Source of the DNA: Streptomyces sp. NRRL S-337
Lineage (GTDB): Bacteria > Actinomycetota > Actinomycetes > Streptomycetales > Streptomycetaceae
Reading direction: 5' to 3'
DNA length: 64,000 nt
NCBI RefSeq assembly: GCF_000720175.1
Contig: NZ_JOIX01000026.1
Location: forward strand, 60,401-124,400
Shown here: positions 54,624 through 64,000 of the stretch, in pieces
Numbering within the stretch: position 1 is the stretch's first letter
How the letters are laid out: every line of letters begins with the position of its first letter
Notes under the pieces: generated by a model
The model's input: the letters and a program-made list of their open reading frames with translations, nothing else
Database searches by the model: none
What the model was told of the DNA's origin: nothing
Translations under genes and position numbers: made by a program

Positions 54624-55637
54624 ATGGCCGACTGGGACATCAAGAAGCTGCGGATCCTGCGCACCCTCCAGGAGCAGGGCACGGTCACCGCGACCGCCGA
54701 GGCGCTGCACATGACGCCCTCGGCGGTCTCCCAGCAGCTGACCGGGCTGGCCAAGGCGCTCGGGGTGACGCTCCTGGAGGCGCACGGCCGGCGGGTGCGG
54801 CTGACCGGCGCGGCCCAGCTGGTGCTGCGGCACGCCGAAGCGGTCTTCGCCCAACTGGAGCGCGCCGACGCGGAGTTGCTCGGCTACCTCCAGGGCGACG
54901 CCGGCCAGGTGCGGGTCGGGGCGTTCTCCACCGCCATCCCCGCGCTGGTGGTCCCCGCCGTCCAGGAGCTGCGCCGTACACATCCGGGACTGTCGGTCGT
55001 CGTACGGGAGGCGGAGGCGGAGGCCGCGTACGAGCTGCTGGCGGAGGGCAGCGTCGATCTGGCGCTCTCGCTGGCGGCACACGCGCCCACCCCGCGCGAT
55101 CCCAAGTTCAGCCGGGTCGCGCTGCTCGCCGATCCGCTGGACGTGGCGCTGCCGGCCGGGCATCCGCTGGCCGGCGAGCCCGGGCTGCGGCTCGCCGACC
55201 TGGCGGGCGAGCCGTGGATCTTCGGCAGCAGCGGGCCCTGGTCCCAGATCACCACCACCGCCTGCGAGAACGCCGGGTTCGTGCCCGAGCGGGCGCATGC
55301 CGCGGCCGACTGGAACGCGATCTGGGCGATGGTCGCGGCCGGGATGGGGGTCGCGCTGGTGCCCCGGATGGCGATGGCGGGCGGCATCGGCGCCCTGGAA
55401 CGGGGCGGCCCCGGTGAACGGGGAGGGAGCGGGCCCGGCTCCGGGGTCGCGCTGCGGGTGCTCTCCGGCGACCAGCCGCGCCGCCATGTCGTCGCCGCCG
55501 TCCGGCGCGGCTCCGAAGGGGCACCGGGACTGGCCCGGGTGCTGGCCGCGCTGCGCCAGGCGGCGGTCGACCAGGCGCCGGGCGAGGCCGGTGCCAACGG
55601 TCCCGGCTGGCACACCCAGACCATTCAGCCGAGCTGA
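54624..55637 (+). CDS. LysR-family transcriptional regulator
   Basis: A 337-residue LTTR. The N-terminal winged helix is DIKKLRILRTLQEQGTVTATAEALHMTPSAVSQQLTGLAKALGV. The effector domain begins VRVGAFSTAIPALVVPAV and includes WIFGSSGPWSQITTTACE. A Gly-rich insertion (ERGGPGERGGSGPGSG) interrupts the C-terminal subdomain. It is co-oriented with and 17 nt behind the EamA gene and ends 89 bp before allantoicase. Autoregulated control of both flanking genes through the shared 19-mer elements is an inference. ATG at 54624. Confidence 0.93.
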   Translation: MADWDIKKLRILRTLQEQGTVTATAEALHMTPSAVSQQLTGLAKALGVTLLEAHGRRVRLTGAAQLVLRHAEAVFAQLERADAELLGYLQGDAGQVRVGAFSTAIPALVVPAVQELRRTHPGLSVVVREAEAEAAYELLAEGSVDLALSLAAHAPTPRDPKFSRVALLADPLDVALPAGHPLAGEPGLRLADLAGEPWIFGSSGPWSQITTTACENAGFVPERAHAAADWNAIWAMVAAGMGVALVPRMAMAGGIGALERGGPGERGGSGPGSGVALRVLSGDQPRRHVVAAVRRGSEGAPGLARVLAALRQAAVDQAPGEAGANGPGWHTQTIQPS

Positions 55638-55668
55638 ATATATTCCTCAAAAACTTTCGATGGACCTG
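55636..55668. promoter_or_regulatory. allantoicase promoter elements
   Basis: A perfect palindrome GAATATATTC (55636-55645) is followed by AAAACTTTCGATGGACCTG (55650-55668), the second copy of the element found upstream of the EamA gene. It lies 58 bp before the allantoicase start, a similar distance to the EamA copy. Confidence 0.7.
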
Positions 55669-55726
55669 TGGGGTGGTGGCTGCGACCGTGGAGTGGTTCG
55701 CACCTTAACGACCACGAAGGGCAACG

Positions 55727-56872
55727 ATGACCACCACCCCGGCCGCCCACTCCACTGATCCGCACGCCAACGACGCGCAGCCCTACGCCGGCGGCGACCC
55801 GTACGCCGACTACCGTGGCGGGGACTTCGCGTTCACCTCGCTCGTCGACCTCGCCGACCGCCGCTTCGGCGCCGGCGTGATCGCCGCGAACGACGAGTTC
55901 TTCGCCGAGCGCGAGAACCTGCTGAAGCCCACCCCGGCGGTCTTCGACCCCGAGCACTTCGGCCACAAGGGCAAGATCATGGACGGCTGGGAGACCCGGC
56001 GCCGGCGTGGAGCCGACGGCGACCACCCCTTCCCGACCGACGACGAGCACGACTGGGCGCTGATCCGCCTCGCCGCCCCCGGGGTGATCCGCGGCATCAT
56101 CGTCGACACCGCCCACTTCCGCGGCAACTACCCCCAGCAGGTCACCGTCGAGGCCACCTCGCTCGCCGGCAGTCCCGGCCCCGAGGACCTGCTCGCCCCC
56201 GACGTGAAGTGGGAGGAGCTCGTCCCGCGCACCCCCGTCCGCGGGCACGCCGCCAACGGCTTCGAGGTCGGCGTCGAGCGCCGCTTCACCCACCTCCGCC
56301 TCAAGCAGCACCCCGACGGCGGCATAGCCCGCCTCCGGGTCCACGGCGAGGTCGTACCGGACCCGGAGTGGCTGGACGTGCTGGGCACGCTCGACCTGGC
56401 CTCCGTGATGCACGGCGGCACCGTCGAGGACGCCTCGGACCGCTTCTACTCCTCGCCCACCCAGATCATCCAGCCCGACCTGTCCCGCAAGATGGACGAC
56501 GGCTGGGAGAACCGCCGCCGCCGGGTCAAGGGCACCAACGACTGGGTGCGCTTCCGCCTCGCCGCACAGGGCGAGATACGCGCGGTGGAGATCGACACCG
56601 CCTACCTCAAGGGCAACTCCGCGGGCTGGGCGGCCCTGTCGGGCTGCGACGGCGACCCGGCCGACGAGTCCTCCTGGTTCGAGATCCTGCCGAAGACCAA
56701 GCTCCAGCCGGACACCCCGCACCGCTTCAGGCTGCCGCAGACCGTCACGGCCACCCACATCCGCCTGGACGTCTTCCCCGACGGCGGCCTCGCCCGCATG
56801 CGCGTGCACGGCACCCTCACCGAGGCCGGCCGCGCCGAGCTCGGCCGCCGCTTCGACGCGCTCAACGGCTGA
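55727..56872 (+). CDS. alc: allantoicase
   Basis: A 381-residue enzyme that cleaves allantoate to ureidoglycolate and urea in purine catabolism. Two homologous allantoicase repeats are visible: residues about 35-190 with GKIMDGWETRRRR and VDTAHFRGNYPQQVTVEA, and about 220-375 with SRKMDDGWENRRRR and EIDTAYLKGNSAGWAAL. The paired arginine-rich motifs and the FPDGGLARMRVHG end are diagnostic. ATG at 55727 with AAGGG upstream. Allantoinase (allB) is not adjacent, unlike the usual arrangement. Convergent with pepN, with a shared terminator between. Confidence 0.96.
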   Translation: MTTTPAAHSTDPHANDAQPYAGGDPYADYRGGDFAFTSLVDLADRRFGAGVIAANDEFFAERENLLKPTPAVFDPEHFGHKGKIMDGWETRRRRGADGDHPFPTDDEHDWALIRLAAPGVIRGIIVDTAHFRGNYPQQVTVEATSLAGSPGPEDLLAPDVKWEELVPRTPVRGHAANGFEVGVERRFTHLRLKQHPDGGIARLRVHGEVVPDPEWLDVLGTLDLASVMHGGTVEDASDRFYSSPTQIIQPDLSRKMDDGWENRRRRVKGTNDWVRFRLAAQGEIRAVEIDTAYLKGNSAGWAALSGCDGDPADESSWFEILPKTKLQPDTPHRFRLPQTVTATHIRLDVFPDGGLARMRVHGTLTEAGRAELGRRFDALNG

Positions 56873-56992
56873 GCCGCACCCTCATCGCCCACCGGTCCCG
56901 CAGGAGGGGAACGGGCCCGGTGGTTACGGCCCGCCCGGCGGACGGCAGCGCAAACGGGCGCCGTCCGTCGGGCGTTCCCAACGGTGTGCCGC

Positions 56993-57019
56993 CAACTCCG
57001 GCTCCAATAGCCGGAGTTG
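56993..57019. terminator. bidirectional terminator between alc and pepN
   Basis: CAACTCCGGCT and AGCCGGAGTTG form an 11-bp perfect stem with loop ccaat, extendable by imperfect CGGTG/CACCG pairing outside. It serves two convergent genes. Confidence 0.85.
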
Positions 57020-57046
57020 ACGGCACCGGTTGGTGGCTCCGACCGG

Positions 57047-59623
57047 TTAGGCCGCGCCGGCCGCCGCGTCCGCCGCCTGCGCCTTCAGTGCCCGCTCGAT
57101 CCCGGCCCGGGACTCGGTGACCAGCCGGCGCAGCGCCGGGCTCGGCCCGGCCGCGTCCAGCCAGGCGTCCGTGGCGTCCAGCGTCTCCTGCGAGACGTGC
57201 AGCGACGGGTAGAGACCGACCGCGATCTGCTGGGCCATCTCGTGGCTGCGGGCCTCCCAGATCTCCTTCACCGCGGCGAAGTACTTCATGGTGTACGGCG
57301 CCAGCAGCTCCCGCTGGTCGGTCTGCACGAAGCCGCCGATGACGGCCTCCTGCACGGCGTTGGGCAGCTTGTCCGACTCCACGACCGACGCCCAGGCCTC
57401 GGCCTTCGCCTCCGCCGTCGGACGCGCCGCGCGCGCCGAGGCGGCGTACCGCTCGCCCGCCGACGTCCGGTCCCGCTCCAGCTCCGCCGCGATGGCCTTC
57501 TCGTCCGCCCGGCCGGTCGCCGCCAGCCGGTGCAGCAGCGACCAGCGCAGCTCGGTGTCCACGGTCAGCCCGGGGATCTCCTCGGTGCCGTCCAGCAGCC
57601 CCTGCAGCAGGGCGAGCTGCCCGTCCGTGCGCGCCGCCGCGGCGAACGCCCGGGCCCACGCCAGCTGGTGGTCGCTGCCCGGCTCGGCCGCCCGCAGGTG
57701 ATCGAGCGCCGCCTCGGTCCAGGCCGCCAGACCCGTCTCGCGCCACTCCGGCGCCGCGTACAGGTCCAGCGCCAGCTTCACCTGGCGGTGCAGCGACTGC
57801 ACCACGCCGATGTCGGACTCCTTACCGACACCCGACAGGACCAGCGACAGATAGTCACGGGTGGCCAGTTCGCCGTCCCGCGTCATGTCCCACGCCGACG
57901 CCCACGACAGCGCCCGCGGCAGCGACTCGGTGAAGTCCCCGAGGTGCTCGGTGACCACCTTCAGCGACTCCTCGTCGAGCCGCACCTTCGCGTACGACAG
58001 GTCGTCGTCGTTGAGCAGGACCACGGCCGGGCGCCGCTTGCCCACCAGCTGCGGTACGGAGGTCAGTGCGCCGTCCACGTCCAGCTCGATCCGCTCGGTG
58101 CGGACCAGCTTGCCGGAGCCGTCCAGCTCGTACGCGCCGATCGCGATCCGGTGCGGCCGGAGGACCGGCTCGCCCTTGGCGCCGGTCGGCAGCGCCGGGG
58201 CCTCCTGCCGGACCGCGAACGAGGTGATCAAGCCGTCCGCGCCCACCTCGATCTCCGGCCGCAGGATGTTGATCCCCGCGGTCTCCAGCCACTTCTTCGA
58301 CCAGGTCGCGAGGTCCCGGCCGGAGGTCTCCTCCAGCGCACCCAGCAGATCGCTCAGCCGGGTGTTGCCATAGGCGTGCCGCTTGAAGTAGGCCTGCACG
58401 CCCTTGAAGAACTCCTCCATCCCGACATAGGCGACCAGCTGCTTCAGGACCGAGGCGCCCTTCGCGTACGTGATCCCGTCGAAGTTCACCAGCACGTCGT
58501 CCAGATCACGGATCTCGGCCATGATCGGGTGGGTGGACGGCAGCTGGTCCTGCCGGTACGCCCAGGTCTTCATGGAGTTGGCGAACGTGGTCCACGAGTG
58601 CGGCCACTTCGAGCCGGGCGCGTACGCCTGGCAGGCGATCGACGTGTAGGTGGCGAACGACTCGTTCAGCCACAGGTCGTTCCACCACTCCATGGTGACC
58701 AGGTCGCCGAACCACATGTGCGCCAGCTCGTGCAGAATCGTCTCGGCGCGCACCTCGTAGGCCGCGTCGGTCACCTTCGAGCGGAAGACGTACTGGTCGC
58801 GGATGGTCACCGCGCCCGCGTTCTCCATCGCACCGGCGTTGAACTCCGGCACGAAGAGCTGGTCGTACTTCGCGAACGGGTACGCGTAGTCGAACTTCTC
58901 CTGGAACCAGTCGAAGCCCTGCCGGGTGACCTCGAAGATCGCGTCGGCGTCGAGGTGCTCGGCCAGCGACGGACGGCAGTAGATGCCCAGCGGGACGGTC
59001 CGCCCGTCCTTCTCGTACGTGCTGTGCACGCTGTGGTACGGGCCCACGATCAGGGCGGTGACGTACGTCGAGATCCGCGGCGTCGGCTCGAACCGCCAGA
59101 TGTTGTCGGCCGGTTCCGGCGTCGGCGAGTTCGAGATCACCGTCCAGCCCTCCGGGGCCTTCACGGTGAACTGGAACGTGGCCTTCAGGTCCGGCTGCTC
59201 GAACGACGCGAACACCCGCCGGGCATCCGGCACCTCGAACTGCGTGTACAGGTACGCCTGCTGGTCCACCGGGTCGACGAACCGGTGCAGGCCCTCGCCC
59301 GTGTTGGTGTAGGCGCAGTCCGCGACCACGGTCAGCTCGTTGCGGCCGGCCCGCAGCCCCGGCAGCACGATCCGCGAGTCCTCGAACACCGAGGCCGGGT
59401 CCAGCAGCTCGCCGTTGAGCGCCACCTTGTGCACGGCCGGCGCCACCAGATCGATGAACGAGTCCGCGCCCGCCCGGGCCACGTCGAACCGCACCGTGGT
59501 CGTGGACCGGTACGTACCACCCTCCTGCGCGCCGGAGAGATCCAGATCGATCTCGTACCCGTCCACACTCAGCAGCTGCGCCCGCTGCTGCGCCTCGTCG
59601 CGGGTCAGATTCGTGCCAGGCAC
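57047..59623 (-). CDS. pepN: aminopeptidase N (M1 family)
   Basis: An 858-residue M1 metallopeptidase. GAMENAG (residues 264-270) recognises the peptide N-terminus. The zinc site is His298-Glu299-x2-His302 in HELAHMWFGD plus Glu321 in WLNESFATY. The ERAP1-like C-terminal helical domain fills the second half. No signal peptide was seen, so it acts in the cytoplasm, trimming N-terminal residues from peptides. Start: GTG at 59623 (MPGTNLTRDEAQQRA) with AAGGAG 9 nt upstream; the frame extends to 59731 without family-like sequence. This is the usual N-terminus of actinobacterial PepN. Confidence 0.96.
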   Translation of the reverse strand: MPGTNLTRDEAQQRAQLLSVDGYEIDLDLSGAQEGGTYRSTTTVRFDVARAGADSFIDLVAPAVHKVALNGELLDPASVFEDSRIVLPGLRAGRNELTVVADCAYTNTGEGLHRFVDPVDQQAYLYTQFEVPDARRVFASFEQPDLKATFQFTVKAPEGWTVISNSPTPEPADNIWRFEPTPRISTYVTALIVGPYHSVHSTYEKDGRTVPLGIYCRPSLAEHLDADAIFEVTRQGFDWFQEKFDYAYPFAKYDQLFVPEFNAGAMENAGAVTIRDQYVFRSKVTDAAYEVRAETILHELAHMWFGDLVTMEWWNDLWLNESFATYTSIACQAYAPGSKWPHSWTTFANSMKTWAYRQDQLPSTHPIMAEIRDLDDVLVNFDGITYAKGASVLKQLVAYVGMEEFFKGVQAYFKRHAYGNTRLSDLLGALEETSGRDLATWSKKWLETAGINILRPEIEVGADGLITSFAVRQEAPALPTGAKGEPVLRPHRIAIGAYELDGSGKLVRTERIELDVDGALTSVPQLVGKRRPAVVLLNDDDLSYAKVRLDEESLKVVTEHLGDFTESLPRALSWASAWDMTRDGELATRDYLSLVLSGVGKESDIGVVQSLHRQVKLALDLYAAPEWRETGLAAWTEAALDHLRAAEPGSDHQLAWARAFAAAARTDGQLALLQGLLDGTEEIPGLTVDTELRWSLLHRLAATGRADEKAIAAELERDRTSAGERYAASARAARPTAEAKAEAWASVVESDKLPNAVQEAVIGGFVQTDQRELLAPYTMKYFAAVKEIWEARSHEMAQQIAVGLYPSLHVSQETLDATDAWLDAAGPSPALRRLVTESRAGIERALKAQAADAAAGAA

Positions 59624-59751
59624 CCGTTCATCTCCTTCGCATTGATCAACGCATCGGACTCTTCGGCCATCCTTCCACGTGGGGCTGAGGTGCCGGATGG
59701 GTATGCATCGGGGTGGCGAGGGTGTGGCCACACTCAGTAGCGTCGAGGATT

Positions 59752-59961
59752 GTGAAGATCAGTGTGAGTCTTCCGCAGGAGGACGTGGCCTTCGTCGACG
59801 AGTACGCCGCCGAGACGGGGGCGGGGTCCCGGTCAGCCGCGCTACACGCCGCCATCGAGCTGCTTCGAGCCTCCCGGCATCTGGCGCTCCGACCGCGGCG
59901 GACCACGTCGTCCGATACCCGCCGGCACCCCGCGGGCCCGCGGGGGACCGTGGACGCATGA
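59752..59961 (+). CDS. ribbon-helix-helix antitoxin-like protein, C-terminally altered
   Basis: A 69-residue protein. The first 47 residues (KISVSLPQEDVAFVDEYAAETG, SRSAALHAAIELLRAS) are a ribbon-helix-helix DNA-binding domain of the MazE-type antitoxins usually paired with a MazF/PemK toxin. The tail RHLALRPRRTTSSDTRRHP is basic and unlike the acidic toxin-neutralising tail expected, so the gene is probably truncated or frameshifted. No toxin gene follows; the next start overlaps its stop (ATGA). GTG at 59752 with GAGG upstream. Confidence 0.65.
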   Translation: MKISVSLPQEDVAFVDEYAAETGAGSRSAALHAAIELLRASRHLALRPRRTTSSDTRRHPAGPRGTVDA

Positions 59962-60479
59962 CGACCTACACCCCGCTGCCCATCCCGCCCGCCGCGCTGA
60001 AGGAACTCCGCGTGACCGATGACGCCGGGCGGGCCGTCGAGCCGTACACCGCCCGGGAGGACGGCATCCCCGTGAATTGTGTCGGCAGCCCGCTGCGGTG
60101 CTGTCTGCGGGCGATCCGGGCCGGGGAGCGGGTGGCGCTGGTGTCGTACGCGCCGTTGCGGCGGTGGGCCGCGGAGACCGGGGCCCGGCCCGGGGCGTAC
60201 GACGAGCGGGGGCCGGTGTTCCTCCACGCGGAGGAGTGCCGGGGCCCGGACCCCGGCGCGGACCGGTACCCCTTCGATCGTCCCGGCGCCCTGCGCACCC
60301 TGCGCCGCTACGACAAGGCCGGGCGGATCGTCGGCGGGCGGCTCTTCGAGATCCCCGAGGACGCCACGGCGGGCTTCGACGCCGCCCTGGACGAGGCGTT
60401 CGCCGACCCCGACGTGGCGCTGGTGCACGTCCGGGCCGTGGAGTACGGGTGCTTCCAGTTCGAGGTGCGGCGGGGCTGA
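59958..60479 (+). CDS. DUF1203 domain protein
   Basis: A 173-residue protein of the DUF1203 family. Typical features are PVNCVGSPLRCCLRAIRAGERVALVSYAPL, GPVFLHAEECRG, and a C-terminal DVALVHVRAVEYGCFQFEV. Conserved Cys and His residues suggest a metal or redox role, but the function is unknown. ATG at 59958 overlaps the RHH gene stop by 4 nt, suggesting that translation is now coupled to that remnant. A strong convergent terminator follows. Confidence 0.88.
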   Translation: MTTYTPLPIPPAALKELRVTDDAGRAVEPYTAREDGIPVNCVGSPLRCCLRAIRAGERVALVSYAPLRRWAAETGARPGAYDERGPVFLHAEECRGPDPGADRYPFDRPGALRTLRRYDKAGRIVGGRLFEIPEDATAGFDAALDEAFADPDVALVHVRAVEYGCFQFEVRRG

Positions 60480-60516
60480 CCCGCCCCCGGGCGAAGAGAC
60501 CTGGGCAACGCAAAGA

Positions 60517-60560
60517 GCCGGGGCCCGTACGGAGGGTGCGAACTCCGTACGGGCCCCGGC
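60517..60560. terminator. bidirectional terminator between DUF1203 gene and asd
   Basis: An 18-bp perfect stem (GCCGGGGCCCGTACGGAG with its complement at 60543-60560) encloses an 8-nt loop. On the minus strand it is followed by TCTTTG. Confidence 0.92.
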
Positions 60561-60575
60561 CCGCGAGCAGGCGGG

Positions 60576-62112
<1,537 letters not shown>

Positions 62113-63864
62113 ATGTCCCGCATCCGGTCCGCCACCGCCAGCATCGACCGCCGCACGTTCCTCGCCGCCACCGGAGCCGCCGGCGCCGCCACCGGGCTCG
62201 GCCTCACCCTCGGCATCGGCTCCGACCGGGCCGCCCAGGCCGCCACCACCGTCACCCCGGGCCCGGCCCCGGCCGCACCGATCTCCGTCGAGGCCCCGGC
62301 CGTCCCGCGCGTCCCGTACACCAAGGGCACCACCCTCGGCGGCGTGGCCACCCCGCGCGGGAGCCGCGGCTACCGGCGGCTGGCCGACGGGCCCGGCTGG
62401 AGCCGGGTGGTCCGCACCGAGCTGGCCGCCTCCCACGGCGGACGCGAGCGGCGCCGGACCGCCCTGGCGTCGTTCGTGCAGCTCACCGACCTCCACCTGG
62501 TCGACGTGCAGAACCCGCTGCGCTACGAGTACCTGCGCGCCCAGACGGCCAGCGCCTGGCGCCCGCAGGAGGCACTGTCCGTGGCCGGGGTCGTCTCACT
62601 GATCGAGCGGGTCAACGCCCTGCCGGGCGGGCCGGCCACCGGCGCGCCGCTGGCGTTCGTGATGACCACCGGCGACAACACCGACAACAACTCCAAGCTG
62701 GAACTGGAGTGGTTCCTCACCGCGATGAGCGGCGGCCGGATCACCCCCAACTCCGGCGACCCGCGCCGCTACGAAGGCGTCCAGGACAGCGGGCTCCCCC
62801 TCTACTGGCAGCCGGACAGCCCGCTGCGCGACGCCGACAAGAAGCTGGGCTTCCCGCATCTGCACGGCTTCCTGAACGCCGCGATCCGCACCGTCCACAG
62901 CCCCGGGCTTCGGCTGCCGTGGTACTCCACGGTCGGCAACCACGACTCGCTGCCCGGCGGCTGCTACGCCCCCGGTGACCCGTTCTGGACGGAGATCGCC
63001 ACCGGGCACCGCAAGCTGGAGACGCTGCCCGCCGCCGAGGCCGCCAAGGTCTGGAAGGCCGTCAAGGACGGCCTCGACCCCAAGGGCGCGGACTTCAAGC
63101 GGCTGCTGAAGGTGCACGCGAAGCAGGCCAGGACGGTCACCCCCGACGAGCGGCGTGCCCCGTTCACCCGTGCCGAGTACCTCCGCGCCCACCTCGACCC
63201 GGCGCACACCGGCCACGGCCCGCACGGCCACGGCTACACCGCCGCGGCCCTGGAGGAGAACCGCCTCTACTACACCTTCCGGGTCTCCGACGACGTACTG
63301 GGCATCAGCCTGGACACCACCGATCCGGGCGGCCACTACACCGGCTCGATCGGCGAGACCCAACTGCGCTGGCTGGAAAGGACCCTGAAGGCGAACGAAC
63401 GGGGCGAGAAGGCGCACGTGCTGGTCTTCAGCCATCACACCGGCAAGACCATGACCAACACCCGGCCCGACCCGGCCCGTCCGCACGAGAAGCGGCACGG
63501 CGGCGCCGAACTGGTCGAGCTGCTGGCCGCCCACCCCCGGGTCGTCGGCTGGATCAACGGCCACAGCCACAAGAACGAGATCGTCCCGCACGGCACCTTC
63601 TGGGAGGTCTCCACCGCCTCGCACATCGACTTTCCGCAGCTGGCCCGGGTCATCGAGCTGGTCGACAACCACGACGGCACGCTGTCGCTGATCGCCACCC
63701 TCGTCGAGTCGGCCGCCCCGCACCGCACGGACTTCACCGACCTCTCCCAGACCGGCCTGGCCGCCCTCTACCGCGAACTGTCCTTCAACGCCCCGGAAGC
63801 CCGCACGGACCTTGCAGGCACCGCCCGCGACCGCAATGTCGAGCTGCTGCTGAAGCGGAGGTGA
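62113..63864 (+). CDS. Tat-exported metallophosphoesterase
   Basis: A 583-residue calcineurin-like phosphoesterase. The N-terminal twin-arginine signal (DRRTFLAATGAAGAATGLGL) directs Tat export. Dimetal motifs in order are FVQLTDLHLVDVQ (D-x-H), TTGDNTDNNSKLE (GD-x2-D), YSTVGNHDSLPGG (GNHD), LVFSHHTGKTM (H) and WINGHSHKNEI (GHxH). The long insertion between GNHD and the late His motifs matches a large actinobacterial subfamily (TIGR03767-like, from memory). The substrate is unknown. ATG at 62113 with GGGGAG upstream; the frame runs further upstream without support. Phosphate control (PHO box) was not evident. Confidence 0.9.
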   Translation: MSRIRSATASIDRRTFLAATGAAGAATGLGLTLGIGSDRAAQAATTVTPGPAPAAPISVEAPAVPRVPYTKGTTLGGVATPRGSRGYRRLADGPGWSRVVRTELAASHGGRERRRTALASFVQLTDLHLVDVQNPLRYEYLRAQTASAWRPQEALSVAGVVSLIERVNALPGGPATGAPLAFVMTTGDNTDNNSKLELEWFLTAMSGGRITPNSGDPRRYEGVQDSGLPLYWQPDSPLRDADKKLGFPHLHGFLNAAIRTVHSPGLRLPWYSTVGNHDSLPGGCYAPGDPFWTEIATGHRKLETLPAAEAAKVWKAVKDGLDPKGADFKRLLKVHAKQARTVTPDERRAPFTRAEYLRAHLDPAHTGHGPHGHGYTAAALEENRLYYTFRVSDDVLGISLDTTDPGGHYTGSIGETQLRWLERTLKANERGEKAHVLVFSHHTGKTMTNTRPDPARPHEKRHGGAELVELLAAHPRVVGWINGHSHKNEIVPHGTFWEVSTASHIDFPQLARVIELVDNHDGTLSLIATLVESAAPHRTDFTDLSQTGLAALYRELSFNAPEARTDLAGTARDRNVELLLKRR

Positions 63865-63902
63865 GGGCGGGGCGGGGCGGGGACGGGTCCTGGGGAATGC
63901 AC

Positions 63903-64000
63903 CTAGTACTGCAACCGCATGTGGGGGTTGTGGCCTCGGCGTTGGTAGTGGCAGTGGCGGGCTCGGGCTTGGCTGCGTCTGCGGAAGTGTGACCAGTGCA
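63903..64000 (-). mobile_element. 3' end of an IS transposase gene (partial)
   Basis: On the minus strand the window edge reads ...HWSHFRRRSQARARHC, then HYQRRG..MRLQY and a TAG stop at 63903-63905. This basic WSxxRRRxQARAR-xxHYxRR tail is typical of actinobacterial transposase C-termini. The terminal codons coincide with tagtactgcaaccgca, which may be part of the element's terminal inverted repeat. The rest lies outside the window. Confidence 0.6.

Overview
This 64 kb window is chromosomal DNA from a high-GC actinomycete, almost certainly a Streptomyces. Third codon positions are strongly G/C, GTG and TTG starts are common, and there is a sortase-E type LAETG surface protein, a csnR-type chitooligosaccharide operon, and perfect TTGTCCACA DnaA boxes. 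From memory the gene order (asd, pepN, malQ, csn operon, kinase cluster, ssbB, two GTPases) resembles the S. coelicolor SCO2640-SCO2685 region read in reverse; this was not checked against a database.

1-5.3 kb: a partial TetR regulator diverges from an FAD monooxygenase. Then come a CGNR zinc-finger protein, a decayed MFS transporter pseudogene, a DUF1360 protein and tRNA-Arg(TCT) with its own terminator. 5.6-11.2 kb: two overlapping dynamin/YfjP-like GTPase genes, then an SSB-like gene preceded by a strong terminator and two DnaA boxes. 11.4-16.2 kb: a thioester-domain LAETG adhesin, then ettA, a hotdog thioesterase and a conserved unknown. 16.2-24.1 kb: an ABC exporter (two FtsX permeases and an ATPase) and a truncated globin.

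24.1-24.8 kb holds no gene but is packed with tandem repeats and two related hairpins in inverted orientation. 24.8-35.1 kb, all on the minus strand, looks like an expanded PknG-GlnX-GlnH system: membrane protein, substrate-binding protein, coiled-coil protein, PknG-like kinase, PP2C phosphatase and FHA protein. The kinase, the phosphatase and the FHA protein all begin with a Cys4-type zinc ribbon. This is the most interesting system in the window.

35.6-36.9 kb: a GntR/FadR regulator preceded by a 20-bp tandem array, and a small unknown. 37-43.8 kb: the csnR-E-F-G-H-K operon for chitosan-derived sugars, with a CsnR-box-like palindrome upstream of csnR. 44-49.1 kb: an MscS channel, an HNH protein and a secreted GH84 family protein with an altered catalytic pair. 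49.5-56.9 kb: a small protein and malQ behind a Crp-like site (malQ carries a TTA codon), a small membrane protein, an acyl-ACP desaturase behind repeated palindromes, then EamA, LysR and allantoicase genes sharing a promoter-proximal 19-mer. 57-64 kb: pepN, a truncated RHH antitoxin-like gene, DUF1203, asd, a Tat-exported metallophosphoesterase, and the tail of a transposase at the edge.

Most other open frames, including several above 700 codons, are antisense shadows produced by the GC-biased code.
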